Source: Flavipsychrobacter sp.
GTDB taxonomy: Bacteria > Bacteroidota > Bacteroidia > Chitinophagales > Chitinophagaceae
Reading direction: 5' to 3'
Length of the DNA: 64,000 nucleotides
Assembly (NCBI GenBank): GCA_017849575.1
Contig: JAFIGV010000014.1
Coordinates: forward strand, 186,001-250,000
Below are positions 43,470 through 52,373 of this stretch, in pieces. A program made the position numbers and the translations under genes. How positions within the stretch are numbered: position 1 is the first letter of the stretch; every line of letters starts with the position of its first letter. The notes under the pieces are model-generated. The model saw nothing but the letters and a program-made list of their open reading frames with translations, was not told the DNA's origin and ran no database searches.

Positions 43470-44300
43470 ATGATAAAAACGTGCAGCAAGATGTTTCAAT
43501 GCTCCTCTCCAAGAAAATTTCTGTTTCTCCTTTTTCCTATTTTGTCTCTAAGTGGTTGGTCACGTGCTCAGCATACCTACCAATCCGTGCCGGCTTTTCA
43601 GGATGGCGAAAAGATCACCTTTACCGTATTCTATAATGTAATAGGGCTTTATGTAAATGCGGGAACCGCTGTATTTCGCACCAACGTGGAGATGCTAAAC
43701 AATACTGCTGCCTACCATGTGATTGCGGAGGGCACTACTAATCATCGCTACGACTGGATCTTCAAAGTGCGCGACCGCTACGAGAGCTATTTTGATATGA
43801 ATGAGTTTCACTCGTTGCGTTTTCGGAGGTCTATCAGCGAAGGCGATTTTAAGCATACCGAAGATGTATGGTTCAACCGGACCAACAATACCGCTTACGC
43901 CAACCAGAAAACTTACCGGCTGTCGCACAATGTGATGGATGTGATCAACGCGGTGTACTATGCGCGAAATATAGACTATAACGCCTATCGGCCCGGTGAC
44001 AAAATATCTATCCCGATTTTCCTTGATGGCGAAGTGTACAACACATATATCCGCTACGAAGGAAAGGAAGTGGTGAAAACCAGATACGGAAAGTTCAAGG
44101 TTATTCGCCTGAAACCCATGCTCATTAAAGGATCGATTTTTGAAGAGGGTGGAGAAAATATGACCTTGTGGGTGACCGACGATGCCAATCATATACCGCT
44201 TCGGGCTGAAAGTCCTATCTCGGTTGGGTCAGTAAAGGTAGATATGATGGCCTATGAGCACTTAAGGCATCCGCTTACCTCCCTGGTGGCCGTTAATTAA
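43470..44300 (+). CDS. DUF3108 domain-containing exported protein
   Basis: The 276-residue product has an export signal (FLFLLFPILSLSGWSRAQ) and the DUF3108 pattern DGEKITFTVFYNVIGLYVNAGTAVFRT, RDRYESYFD, KISIPIFLDGEVYNTYIRYEGKEVVKTRYGKFKVIRLKP and LWVTDDANHIPLRAESPISVG. The family is probably a periplasmic beta-sheet protein of unknown function. In-frame ATGs at 43401, 43470 and 43491 exist; 43470 best fits the promoter box. Confidence 0.82.
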   Translation: MIKTCSKMFQCSSPRKFLFLLFPILSLSGWSRAQHTYQSVPAFQDGEKITFTVFYNVIGLYVNAGTAVFRTNVEMLNNTAAYHVIAEGTTNHRYDWIFKVRDRYESYFDMNEFHSLRFRRSISEGDFKHTEDVWFNRTNNTAYANQKTYRLSHNVMDVINAVYYARNIDYNAYRPGDKISIPIFLDGEVYNTYIRYEGKEVVKTRYGKFKVIRLKPMLIKGSIFEEGGENMTLWVTDDANHIPLRAESPISVGSVKVDMMAYEHLRHPLTSLVAVN

Positions 44301-44535
44301 GACCTATGTTTCTTACTTAGCTCCTTGCTGAAAAGGGTTAAAGAATTACCTGTGGCTGCCGGTGTGTTGTGCCGGCAGTGCTGTTTTCAAACCCGTAGCC
44401 CAACCAAAAACATGATCCGAAATCGATCTAAAATCTTCGATTTTCATAACCTCACACCACAGTAAATGCGACGAAAGTCTTCGTGTTATTGGGTTGTTAA
44501 TCAGGTGTAAAACCGGCGTTAAGGCCCGCGGCTTC

Positions 44536-44567
44536 TTGCTTCGCGAACCACAATTTTCAAATCTTTG
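44536..44567 (+). promoter_or_regulatory. Candidate promoter of the 187-residue secreted protein gene
   Basis: TTG (44536-44538), 21 nt, then AATCTTTG (44560-44567), one mismatch to TAnnTTTG, with the ATG 24 nt downstream at 44591. Confidence 0.48.
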
Positions 44568-44590
44568 CGTTATCATTTATCACCAACATC

Positions 44591-45154
44591 ATGAAACGCA
44601 TTATTATCATCTCCGCATTGCTCGCGTTCGCCGCGGCAGGACGAGCTCAGGTGACGAGCAGCAATGCTACGGAAGACGCACAGCAAACCGTTCAGCTTGC
44701 CATGAGCAATGCACTTGAGATCACCTTTGTGGCGGCCAGTTCGAGTACCGGAAGTACCGTAACACTTCCCTTCACCTCAGTTAGCAATTTTGCCAGTGGC
44801 GTAACCAGCAGCACCCAGCAACTAAGAGTGCGTTCCAACAAAAACTTCAATGTGTCTGTAAAGGCCAGCGGAAGCTTCTTTACCGTAAGCGACGGGAATA
44901 CGACCAGCACGTCCACTATGCCGGTTTCAGTTCTATCCCTTTCCGTTCCTAACAATAACACAGGAGGATATTTAGGCTATGGCTTTTCGGCTTACAGCTA
45001 CAAAGCCCTGAGCGCATCCAATGCCACCCTTATTATCAACGGAGATAACGGAGGCGACCAAACCTTTTCTATTCGCTATAAAGCCAATCCTGGCTTCGCT
45101 TATCCGGCGGGCACGTACAGCACGGATGTTGTCTTCACGGCCACACAGCGATAG
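44591..45154 (+). CDS. Secreted WxL-like/fimbrial-type beta-sandwich protein, hypothetical
   Basis: The 187-residue product has a signal peptide (MKRIIIISALLAFAAAGRAQ). The mature part is Ser/Thr/Asn rich and beta-rich, ending in YPAGTYSTDVVFTATQR, a pattern also found at the C-terminus of WxL-like and DUF4402-type surface proteins. The middle has repeated VRSNKNFNVSVKAS-like strands. I infer a surface or matrix structural protein, with modest confidence in the family. It has a candidate promoter and a strong terminator, so it is probably a single-gene unit. Confidence 0.72.
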   Translation: MKRIIIISALLAFAAAGRAQVTSSNATEDAQQTVQLAMSNALEITFVAASSSTGSTVTLPFTSVSNFASGVTSSTQQLRVRSNKNFNVSVKASGSFFTVSDGNTTSTSTMPVSVLSLSVPNNNTGGYLGYGFSAYSYKALSASNATLIINGDNGGDQTFSIRYKANPGFAYPAGTYSTDVVFTATQR

Positions 45155-45171
45155 CTTATTACGATGATCAA

Positions 45172-45213
45172 AAACAAAAAGATCAGTCCGGGCAAGGTCT
45201 GATCTTTTTGTTT
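45172..45213. terminator. Strong bidirectional Rho-independent terminator
   Basis: A perfect 15-bp stem AAACAAAAAGATCAG / CTGATCTTTTTGTTT (45172-45186, 45199-45213) with a 12-nt loop has A and T tracts on the two sides, so it can terminate in both directions. Confidence 0.88.
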
Positions 45214-45221
45214 CTTTGCAC

Positions 45222-45452
45222 ATGACCTTAGAACAGGCGGTAGCAACCGTGGAATATAAAATAGCTACAGATTCCGAAAGATTCGATGCCGGCACAGCTC
45301 TGAAAATACAGATCCATAATCAATGGCCGGCAGAAAGAGAATTACGGGATGCCTTGTCACGAAAATATCCATTTCTTACCCTTCGTTATGATCATCAGCC
45401 TAATGACTGCCTGTTGCTTATTGTAGAGAACAAGCCTGCTTATGGCCGATGA
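45222..45452 (+). CDS. Hypothetical small protein
   Basis: I do not recognise a family. The 76-residue soluble product (MTLEQAVATVEYKIATDSERFDAGTALKIQIHNQW ...) has a mixed helix/strand character and ends LLLIVENKPAYGR. The ATG is 9 nt after the terminator stem. The 3' end overlaps the convergent HPF-like gene by 13 bp. Confidence 0.5.
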   Translation: MTLEQAVATVEYKIATDSERFDAGTALKIQIHNQWPAERELRDALSRKYPFLTLRYDHQPNDCLLLIVENKPAYGR

Positions 45453-45778
45453 TCCGAGTGCTTTTCGCGGCTGCGGCGTAATTGTGTGTCGAGTGTATCT
45501 ACCACATCCACAATAGCCTGTTCCCAACTCGAATGGTTGCGCTTCACAAAGGGATCTGCCCCCGGCATTTCGAGCCTTATTTCACAATGCTTGTTATCGG
45601 TCTGGCTTTCAGGGCCTTCGAATAAGGTGACCGTTGCGCGGACTATGCCGGATTGTTTACGATCGAGACGGGATAGCTTGTTTCTGACAAAATCTTCGAG
45701 GGAGCTACCCGCCTTGAAACCTAATGATTGAATCGTTGTTTCCATCCTGATGTTTGGATGAGCAGCTACTATTTTCAT
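45440..45778 (-). CDS. HPF/RaiA family ribosome-associated protein
   Basis: The 112-residue product has the short HPF/RaiA-fold pattern: QSLGFKAGSSLEDFVRNKLSRLDRKQSGIVRATVTLF, KHCEIRLEMPGADPFVKRNHSSWEQAIVDVVDTLDTQLRRSREKH. Members bind the 30S subunit near the decoding site and dimerise or inactivate ribosomes under stress. It lacks the C-terminal dimerisation domain of long HPF. A small membrane ORF lies 52 nt upstream on the same strand. Confidence 0.85.
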   Translation of the reverse strand: MKIVAAHPNIRMETTIQSLGFKAGSSLEDFVRNKLSRLDRKQSGIVRATVTLFEGPESQTDNKHCEIRLEMPGADPFVKRNHSSWEQAIVDVVDTLDTQLRRSREKHSDHRP

Positions 45779-45830
45779 ACCAGCCCGCTACTTCATTCAA
45801 AACAATGAGGATGCCCCTACCGGCAGCTTT

Positions 45831-45986
45831 CTATTCATGCGTATGATGAATGCGATTTTTCCATTTGGCTTTTAAAAAATGAAATGCCAATTGTCCACCT
45901 TTAGCCAACACAGCAAGACCTATGAGGATAAAGAGAAACGGAAGCCAGTTGTTGCCCGGTGCTGAGCTTAAAATCAGGTTTTGCAT
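45831..45986 (-). CDS. Small membrane protein (51 aa)
   Basis: The frame gives a 51-residue product with one membrane segment (NWLPFLFILIGLAVLAKGGQLAFHFL) and a basic/His-rich C-terminus (KAKWKNRIHHTHE). It has a plain ATG start and TAG stop. The hydrophobic helix followed by a positively charged tail fits a genuine single-pass protein with the tail in the cytoplasm. It is oriented with, and 52 nt upstream of, the HPF-like gene. No family is recognised. Confidence 0.5.
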   Translation of the reverse strand: MQNLILSSAPGNNWLPFLFILIGLAVLAKGGQLAFHFLKAKWKNRIHHTHE

Positions 45987-46021
45987 AACACCATTTTTTT
46001 GTGAAGAGAACTACTAAATAT

Positions 46022-46049
46022 AGAAAAAGACCGGTGAAATTCCGGTCTT
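46022..46049 (-). terminator. Terminator after the desaturase gene
   Basis: On the minus strand the 8-bp stem AAGACCGG / CCGGTCTT (46042-46049, 46027-46034) with a 7-nt loop is followed by TTTC after a short T run. Confidence 0.65.
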
Positions 46050-46074
46050 CCTCAAAATATTAACATTTGACACG

Positions 46075-47178
46075 CTATGCTCTACCTAGTTCTTTGAGCA
46101 TCCTCGTATGTTCTTTCAGTGCCGCAAAAAATGTGGGTTGTTCGTAATAAGGAACACCATACTCCCTGGCGGTATCTTTTACAATGCCAGCAATACTTTT
46201 GTAGTGTACATGGCAGATATAGGGGAAAAGATGGTGTTCTACCTGATGATTGAGGCCACCAATGAACCAGCCCAACACGCGGTTGTTCGGAGCAAAATTG
46301 GCAGTATTCAGCATTTGATGAATAGCCCAGTTATTCTCCATCTTACGCGTATCATTTGGCATCGGAAACTCACAGTCGCCCATAACGTGGGCTAACTGAA
46401 AAATGGCCGATAACGACAGCCCGGCAACAAAGTGCATGACGAAGAAACCAAGGAGCACATGATACCATGCGGCTCCGGCAAACAACATGGGTAGGACCAG
46501 AATAAATGCGTAGTAAATGATCTTATACAGGGTAACCTGAAGAAGCGCTTGCGTAAGCGTCAGCTTCTCTTTCTTCAGAATATCTAGTTTATGATAGTCG
46601 CGGACTTGTCTGAAATCTTTGATGGTAGCCCATTGGAAGGTGAGCAGCCCGTAGAGCAACCAGGCGTAAAGATGCTGATAGCGGTGAAAGCCTTTACGCT
46701 CCTGATGAGGAGAAAAACGAAGTAGGATGCCCGCATCAATATCATGATCCAGCCCGTCTATGTTTGTGTAGGTATGATGCAATACGTTGTGCTGCAACCT
46801 CCAGGTAACATCGTATCCTCCTACGAAGATGATGATTTTACCGAGATATTTGTTGAGACCCTTACTGCCGGAATAGGAGTCGTGATTAGAATCGTGCATA
46901 ATGGAACAACCGATCCCGACCATACCTATGCCCATCAAAATCCACAAACCGTAGAAGACAAGCAGGCTGCCGGCGCCAAGGCCTGCCACCAGCGCAGCAT
47001 AGGGCAATGCATACATCGAAACGATGGCAACAGATTTCCATTTCATGGAAGCATTTCCATGCATTTCTATCTCGTTTGTTTTGAAATACTCGTCAATCCG
47101 CGATTTTAAAGTATCGAAAAATCCTACGCCGTTGCGGGGTGCGAATTTTACTAATTGTAATTTTTGTACAGAAGCCAA
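46075..47178 (-). CDS. Acyl-lipid/acyl-CoA desaturase, front-end type
   Basis: The 367-residue protein has the three His boxes HDSNHDSYS, HNVLHHTYTNIDGLDHDID and HQVEHHLFPYICHVHY, the last with the Gln that marks front-end (delta-6/linoleoyl-CoA type) desaturases. It has two hydrophobic pairs (ALPYAALVAGLGAGSLLVFYGLWILMG, YKIIYYAFILVLPMLF) and no cytochrome b5 domain. It probably inserts a double bond in acyl lipids. A near-consensus TACCTTCG box lies upstream on the minus strand. A terminator follows. Confidence 0.9.
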   Translation of the reverse strand: MASVQKLQLVKFAPRNGVGFFDTLKSRIDEYFKTNEIEMHGNASMKWKSVAIVSMYALPYAALVAGLGAGSLLVFYGLWILMGIGMVGIGCSIMHDSNHDSYSGSKGLNKYLGKIIIFVGGYDVTWRLQHNVLHHTYTNIDGLDHDIDAGILLRFSPHQERKGFHRYQHLYAWLLYGLLTFQWATIKDFRQVRDYHKLDILKKEKLTLTQALLQVTLYKIIYYAFILVLPMLFAGAAWYHVLLGFFVMHFVAGLSLSAIFQLAHVMGDCEFPMPNDTRKMENNWAIHQMLNTANFAPNNRVLGWFIGGLNHQVEHHLFPYICHVHYKSIAGIVKDTAREYGVPYYEQPTFFAALKEHTRMLKELGRA

Positions 47179-47345
47179 GTTCTTAGAAAATTTTTGCGAA
47201 GGTAATCTATAAAAAAGTTTACCAGCAGTGATGAATGTTAATGATTTTGCGGAGGATGTTTTGTATATCCGGCTGGCGGAAGCAGAATAGCCACAACAGT
47301 TGTGCGTGGCTATCCCTGAAAAACTCTCGAATAATGGTTGAAGAA

Positions 47346-48608
47346 TTAGTTTACCGCTTCGAGCTTTTTCTTGTATTCGCCGGCCTTATCCATTTTGTTT
47401 TGACGAGCGTAGATTTCTTTAGCTGCTATAAGGGCAGCCTGATAAGTCTTTTTGTCGTCGCCTTTCAGCGTTGAGGCGTTGGGCTCCATAGTGCTGACCG
47501 TTTTCTCAAAATAAGGTAGTGCCTTATCAAACCACTGATCGCGTTCCACTTTTAGCGCATCGTATTTTTTCAGGTCTTCGCCCGAAGTCCCGGTGATGGC
47601 GTTCATCTGATCATTCAGCATTACCGCGCGGTTAAAGTAAAGCGCACCGAGGTTGTAGTTATAATCCGCTTTGTCCTCCATCTTCAGTGTGTTCAGATAA
47701 GTCTCTTCTGCCTTTGAAAAGAGTTCTCCATAATTAGCTGGTTTGGGGAGGTCGTTGTCGCCATTTTTCGGATTAGCCATATTATCGTATGCTATACCAA
47801 GGGTAAACAGCAGATTGGCATCTGTCGGGTTTTGCTTAATGGCCTCCTGCAGTTTGTTCACCAGTTCTTCCGTCCGCTTCGTGGAGATATAAACGTTCAA
47901 CTCGCGGTTCAACAGTACTTTTTCATTGGGATAGGCTTTCCTTCCTTCGGCAAGTGTAGAAAGAAGCTTGCCTTCATCTTTCTTTGAATCGTATATATCC
48001 GCAATCATCAGGTAAACGTTGGGAGAGCTAACGACAGGGTCATTTTTCAACTGCTCCAATACAGGCAGCGCTTCATCATACTTATTGCCATAGTAGGCAC
48101 TATACCCCTGATAAAGCCGGGCCTGTCGGGATACAGTGTCGAAATTAATCCACTCTTTGCCGGTAAACCTTTTACCAGCTTCGAGATCGTGTATCTCTAC
48201 TACATTGGAAAAATTGGCGTATGCTTTATCGTAGTTCTGTGCATTATACGCCCCAATACCATTATTAAAACTGTAAAGCGCCACCGAGTAGAGCTTTCGA
48301 TTCATATCTTCCTTTTCATAGTCAGATTTAAGCTCTACCGCCTTTTTGAACGACTTTCCGGCTTCGAAATAGTAGTCTTTATCATTGTTGGCAGGTTCTT
48401 GTTGCATGGCCAGAAAAATGGTACCACGCACATACCATGCATAAGGGTCGTCTTTGGATTCGTCGTTTATAGCTTGTTCAATGGCGGCTCTGGCCTTATC
48501 AAAGTTTTTTTCGCCCAGATAGTTCTTGGCAGAACGAATCTGAGATTTTTGCGCAAAAGCACCGGTCATCGTTAAGATGCCAGCGGCTATTAGAACGACT
48601 TTTTTCAT
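47346..48608 (-). CDS. Tetratricopeptide-repeat exported protein
   Basis: The 420-residue protein has a signal peptide (MKKVVLIAAGILTMTGAFAQ). It consists mainly of helical TPR-like repeats such as AKNYLGEKNFDKARAAIEQAI, NAQNYDKAYANFSNVVEI, YGNKYDEALPVLEQL and TDANLLFTLGIAYDNMANP. It likely sits in the periplasm as a scaffold for protein-protein contacts. No other domain is seen. The gyrA gene follows after a terminator. Confidence 0.87.
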   Translation of the reverse strand: MKKVVLIAAGILTMTGAFAQKSQIRSAKNYLGEKNFDKARAAIEQAINDESKDDPYAWYVRGTIFLAMQQEPANNDKDYYFEAGKSFKKAVELKSDYEKEDMNRKLYSVALYSFNNGIGAYNAQNYDKAYANFSNVVEIHDLEAGKRFTGKEWINFDTVSRQARLYQGYSAYYGNKYDEALPVLEQLKNDPVVSSPNVYLMIADIYDSKKDEGKLLSTLAEGRKAYPNEKVLLNRELNVYISTKRTEELVNKLQEAIKQNPTDANLLFTLGIAYDNMANPKNGDNDLPKPANYGELFSKAEETYLNTLKMEDKADYNYNLGALYFNRAVMLNDQMNAITGTSGEDLKKYDALKVERDQWFDKALPYFEKTVSTMEPNASTLKGDDKKTYQAALIAAKEIYARQNKMDKAGEYKKKLEAVN

Positions 48609-48646
48609 TGAGTAAATACTATTGGTTCTTGATTAAATGTAAAGTT

Positions 48647-48687
48647 GTAAAAAAATAATCTCCCACAGAAACGGCGCGGGAGATTAT
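48647..48687 (-). terminator. Rho-independent terminator after gyrA
   Basis: On the minus strand a 10-bp perfect stem ATAATCTCCC / GGGAGATTAT (48678-48687, 48655-48664) with a 13-nt loop is followed by a T run in TTTTTTT. Confidence 0.8.
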
Positions 48688-48711
48688 AACGAAATTTTGA
48701 CGCGCAAGTCA

Positions 48712-51354
48712 TCAGGCTTCAGGCGCGGGATTAATATCTATTACGCCGGCAGCTTCCTTATCGTCATCTCCTTCTACTTCCTGCTCTTCAATCCTTGCGA
48801 TAGCAGCTATTTCATCGCCGTCATCAAGATTGATCAGTTTTACACCTTGGGTAGCACGCCCTGCTTCACGAATGTCTTCTACACGCATACGGATCGTTAG
48901 TCCGGACTTGCAGGTGATCATCAGATCATCATTGACCTCTACAGCCAGCAGACCCACCAAAGCGCCGGTCTTCTCGGTAATGTTGATGGTGCGCACGCCC
49001 TTGCCCCCACGATTGGTGATCCGGTACGTAAGCTGATATTTTGAAGGGTGTCCCTCCTCGTCAGTAAGCTCAATAATATTCGACAGCTCGGCGCTCTGTT
49101 CCTCGGTAACCGGTTCCAGCAGTGGCGTTCTCTTTCCGAGCCCTTTCTCAGAAACAACCAGAACCTGTTTGTGCTTCATATCCTTTTTCGGCACACAGAC
49201 CATTCCGATCACTTCATCATTTTTCTCATCCAGCTCAATACCAAATACGCCAATGGCGCCTCTTCCGGTAATGCGCACTTTATCTTCGGGGAAGGTAATA
49301 GCCCTACCCGACTTCACAGCCATCATTACAAAGCTGGTACCATCCGTCAGGGATACATCCAGCAACTGGTCGCCTTCCTGGATGGTAATAGCATTGACGC
49401 CGTTTTGCCGGGGGCGGCTAAAGTCTTCAAGGGAGGTTTTTTTGATAATACCCTGCTTGGTACAGAGCACCACACAGTGGTTTTGCACGTATTCCTTTTC
49501 CTCCAGTTGAGGTACGTCAATGATGGTACGTATCTTATCGTATGAAGGGATTTGTATCAGATTTTGTATCGCGCGGCCCTTGGCGTTTTTGTCTGCTTCG
49601 GGTATTTCATACACTTTGAGCCAATAGCAGCGGCCCTTCTCTGTAAAAAACAACAAGGTGTGGTGGGTAGAGGCTATGAACAGGTGTTCAATGAAATCTT
49701 CATCCCGGGTGCGTCCACCCATAGCACCGCGACCACCCCGCCGCTGTGACCGATACTCCGCAGCCGAGGTGCGCTTGATATATCCCAGGTGAGAGACGGT
49801 GATGACCACATCTTCTTCCTCGATAAGGTCTTCAATACGCATCTCATTTGCCAGGTATTGAATTTCAGATTTCCTTTCGTCGCCAAATTTCTTTTTTACA
49901 TCCTGCAGCTCATCTTTGATGATTTGATAACGCAGACCTTCATTGGCCAGTATCTCTTTCAGATGGGCAATCGTTCTCATGATCTCAGCATGTTCTTCGC
50001 GGATTTTGTCGCGTTCCATGCCGGTGAGCCTTTGCAAACGAAGCTCCAACACTGCCTTTGCCTGAATCTCAGTCATGCCAAACTGTTCCATGAGCCCGGT
50101 CTTCGCAGCCTCAGGATTTGCAGAATTGCGTATCAGAGAAATGACCGCGTCAAGGTGGTCGAGCGCTATCAGATACCCTTCCAGTATATGCGCACGCTTT
50201 TCTGCTTCGCGCAATTCGTATTGCGTTCTGCGAACCACCACTTCATGACGGAAGGAAATAAACTCAGAAATAAGGTCCTTTAGATTAAGTGTGCGGGGAC
50301 GGCCATTGACCAGGGCAACATTATTAATTCCATAGGAGGTCTGAAGTTCGCTGTATTTGTAGAGCTGATTGATGATGACCTGCGCCACCGCATCGCGGCG
50401 AAGCTCTACCACAATTCGCGTTCCTTCTTTATTGGATTCGTTGGCAACGTGTGTGATGCCTTCAATAATTTTATTGTTGACCAGGCTGCCTATCTTTTCA
50501 GCAAGCGCATCGCGGCTCACCTGATACGGCACTTCCGTAATGATGATTTGTTCTTTGCCGGACTTCGTTGTTTCCACCGTCACCTTTCCGCGAAGGACTA
50601 CCCTGCCACGGCCGGTATGCATGGCAGCCTTTACTCCTTCTATGCCGAAGATAATACCGCCCGTAGGGAAATCCGGTGCTTTGACCAGCTTCATCAGGTC
50701 GTCGATCGTAATCTCTCGGTCGTCAATATAAGCGATACAGCCATCCACTACCTCGCTGAGGTTGTGCGGCAGCATATTCGTAGCCATGCCCACGGCGATG
50801 CCCGAAGACCCGTTTACCAACAGATTGGGAATACGGCTGGGAAGTACAGTAGGTTCCTGAAGAGAATCGTCGAAGTTGAGCGAAAAGTCAACGGTTTCCT
50901 TTTCGATATCCTCCATCATTGCCTCGCCAAGGCGTTGCATCCGCGCTTCGGTATAACGCATGGCGGCGGGACCATCGCCGTCCTGCGACCCATAGTTACC
51001 CTGTCCGTCAATCATCATGTAACGCATGCTCCAGGGTTGGGCCATACGCACCATGGCGTCATATACGGCAGCATCTCCATGGGGGTGGTACTTACCGAGT
51101 ACCTCACCCACAATACGGGCGCATTTTTTGTAAGGTTTGTTGAAGGTATTGCCGAGCTCATGCATGGCAAACAACACCCGCCGGTGCACCGGTTTCAATC
51201 CATCGCGCACATCGGGTAATGCCCTGCCCACGATCACCGACATTGAATAGTCAATGTAGGCGGTCTTCATCTGTTCTTCTATGTTTACCTGAATAATCCT
51301 GTTGGGTTCACCTGCCGGCTCTTGTGGGTTGAGATCCTTATTGTTTTGATCCAT
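48712..51354 (-). CDS. gyrA: DNA gyrase subunit A
   Basis: The 880-residue protein has the topoisomerase core (DYSMSVIVGRALPDVRDGLKPVHRRVLFAM, GKYHPHGDAAVYDAMVRMAQPW) with the active-site Tyr134 in AAMRYTEARM. The C-terminal beta-pinwheel contains the GyrA box QRRGGRG, which distinguishes it from topoisomerase IV ParC. With GyrB it introduces negative supercoils. A -7 promoter box lies 25 nt upstream of the ATG and a strong terminator follows. gyrB is not in the window. Confidence 0.98.
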   Translation of the reverse strand: MDQNNKDLNPQEPAGEPNRIIQVNIEEQMKTAYIDYSMSVIVGRALPDVRDGLKPVHRRVLFAMHELGNTFNKPYKKCARIVGEVLGKYHPHGDAAVYDAMVRMAQPWSMRYMMIDGQGNYGSQDGDGPAAMRYTEARMQRLGEAMMEDIEKETVDFSLNFDDSLQEPTVLPSRIPNLLVNGSSGIAVGMATNMLPHNLSEVVDGCIAYIDDREITIDDLMKLVKAPDFPTGGIIFGIEGVKAAMHTGRGRVVLRGKVTVETTKSGKEQIIITEVPYQVSRDALAEKIGSLVNNKIIEGITHVANESNKEGTRIVVELRRDAVAQVIINQLYKYSELQTSYGINNVALVNGRPRTLNLKDLISEFISFRHEVVVRRTQYELREAEKRAHILEGYLIALDHLDAVISLIRNSANPEAAKTGLMEQFGMTEIQAKAVLELRLQRLTGMERDKIREEHAEIMRTIAHLKEILANEGLRYQIIKDELQDVKKKFGDERKSEIQYLANEMRIEDLIEEEDVVITVSHLGYIKRTSAAEYRSQRRGGRGAMGGRTRDEDFIEHLFIASTHHTLLFFTEKGRCYWLKVYEIPEADKNAKGRAIQNLIQIPSYDKIRTIIDVPQLEEKEYVQNHCVVLCTKQGIIKKTSLEDFSRPRQNGVNAITIQEGDQLLDVSLTDGTSFVMMAVKSGRAITFPEDKVRITGRGAIGVFGIELDEKNDEVIGMVCVPKKDMKHKQVLVVSEKGLGKRTPLLEPVTEEQSAELSNIIELTDEEGHPSKYQLTYRITNRGGKGVRTINITEKTGALVGLLAVEVNDDLMITCKSGLTIRMRVEDIREAGRATQGVKLINLDDGDEIAAIARIEEQEVEGDDDKEAAGVIDINPAPEA

Positions 51355-51378
51355 AAACGGAATTCGCTAAAATGTATG

Positions 51379-51386
51379 CAAAGGTA
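51379..51386 (-). promoter_or_regulatory. Candidate -7 promoter box of gyrA
   Basis: On the minus strand TACCTTTG matches TAnnTTTG, 24 nt before the ATG. No TTG at -33. Confidence 0.42.
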
Positions 51387-51476
51387 ACGAATATAGGCCA
51401 GCGGGAGGTCTAGAAACTGTTCACAAATGTGGATTTCAATGCACTGCAGCACTCGCCGCAGGCCCATTTCCTTGCC

Positions 51477-51968
51477 TTAAGATTTCATGTTGGTAAATTG
51501 CAGCGGAATACCCAGGTTAGCACTGCGACAAAGCTGAATGACAGCCTGCAAATCATCGATCTTTTTTCCGGTAACCCGAATGATATCATCCATAATCGCA
51601 GCCTGCACCTTCTCTCCGCTATCTTTTATCAGCTTCACGATCTTTTTACTCATCTCCCGGTCAATTCCGTTCTTCACAGGCACAGATTTCCTGATATACT
51701 TCCCGGAAGACTGAAATTCTCCGGAAAGATCGAAGGCATCGCCCTCAAGGCCCTGACGCATGGCTTTTGTAAGCAGTACTTCTTCCACTTGCTTTAGCTT
51801 CATTTCGCTATCCACTTCCAGATCGATGCGCATGTCCTTTTTGTTCAGATCAACGGAGACATGGCTACCTTTAAAATCGTAGCGGTTCTCAATTTCCTTG
51901 CGGGCTACATTTACAGCATTGTCGAGCGTTTGCAGGTCAACTTTTGAAACAATATCGAATGACGGCAT
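51477..51968 (-). CDS. YajQ family nucleotide-binding protein
   Basis: The 163-residue product starts MPSFDIVSKVDLQTLDNAVNVARKEIENRYDFKGS and ends in a region with KVQAAIMDDIIRVTGKKIDDLQAVIQLCRSANLGIPLQFTNMK, both typical of YajQ. The family binds nucleotides or RNA and has been reported to bind cyclic di-GMP in some species. The ATG at 51968 gives the usual length; a longer frame to 52022 has no family match. It is just upstream of gyrA on the same strand (122-nt gap). Confidence 0.94.
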   Translation of the reverse strand: MPSFDIVSKVDLQTLDNAVNVARKEIENRYDFKGSHVSVDLNKKDMRIDLEVDSEMKLKQVEEVLLTKAMRQGLEGDAFDLSGEFQSSGKYIRKSVPVKNGIDREMSKKIVKLIKDSGEKVQAAIMDDIIRVTGKKIDDLQAVIQLCRSANLGIPLQFTNMKS

Positions 51969-52373
51969 GATGAAAAAGTTTTGCTTATGGCTGCAAAAAT
52001 ACTTCACAGACCACAACCGCACTGCGTTTTGTTATGCGTTGGTTAATGATTTGCTATCTGCTCGTTAATAGCCGCTCATCCGAACAGATAGAATCCGGTA
52101 TCATGCAAACTTTACCGACGCACTAAACCTTACTGTTATAGGGAGAAGAATCCGTTTTGAAATCAAAAAAATGGAGATCAGAGGCGCTGTTTGCAGTGCC
52201 TCATTTTTTTGCGCCGGATATGGATTATGATTTCTTATATGGGAAACCGCCCTCTACCAGCTATACGGCACGCGGATGTTCGCCGGCCTTGTTAAGCAGC
52301 GGTTAAAGCAAAGAATAAAAGAAAAAGATACCTACTCCTGTTTTTGTTTAGCATTCCCAAAAAGCCAATCCTC
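51969..52373. other. Gene-poor gap with orphan terminator
   Basis: This 405-nt stretch between the yajQ start and the 66-residue gene holds no convincing ORF; a 30-codon ORF (52034-52126) is possible but weak. The only clear structure is the plus-strand terminator at 52181-52210, which has no obvious upstream gene. Confidence 0.55.
52181..52210 (+). terminator. Orphan Rho-independent terminator
   Basis: A 9-bp stem GAGGCGCTG / CAGTGCCTC (one G-T pair) with a TTTG loop is followed by ATTTTTTT. No protein-coding gene precedes it on the plus strand, so a short non-coding transcript may end here. Confidence 0.7.

Noticed and set aside
47287-47313. 8-bp stem after the TPR protein gene
   Set aside because: Perfect stem ATAGCCAC/GTGGCTAT but a weak T tract (TTCTGC), so not called a terminator.
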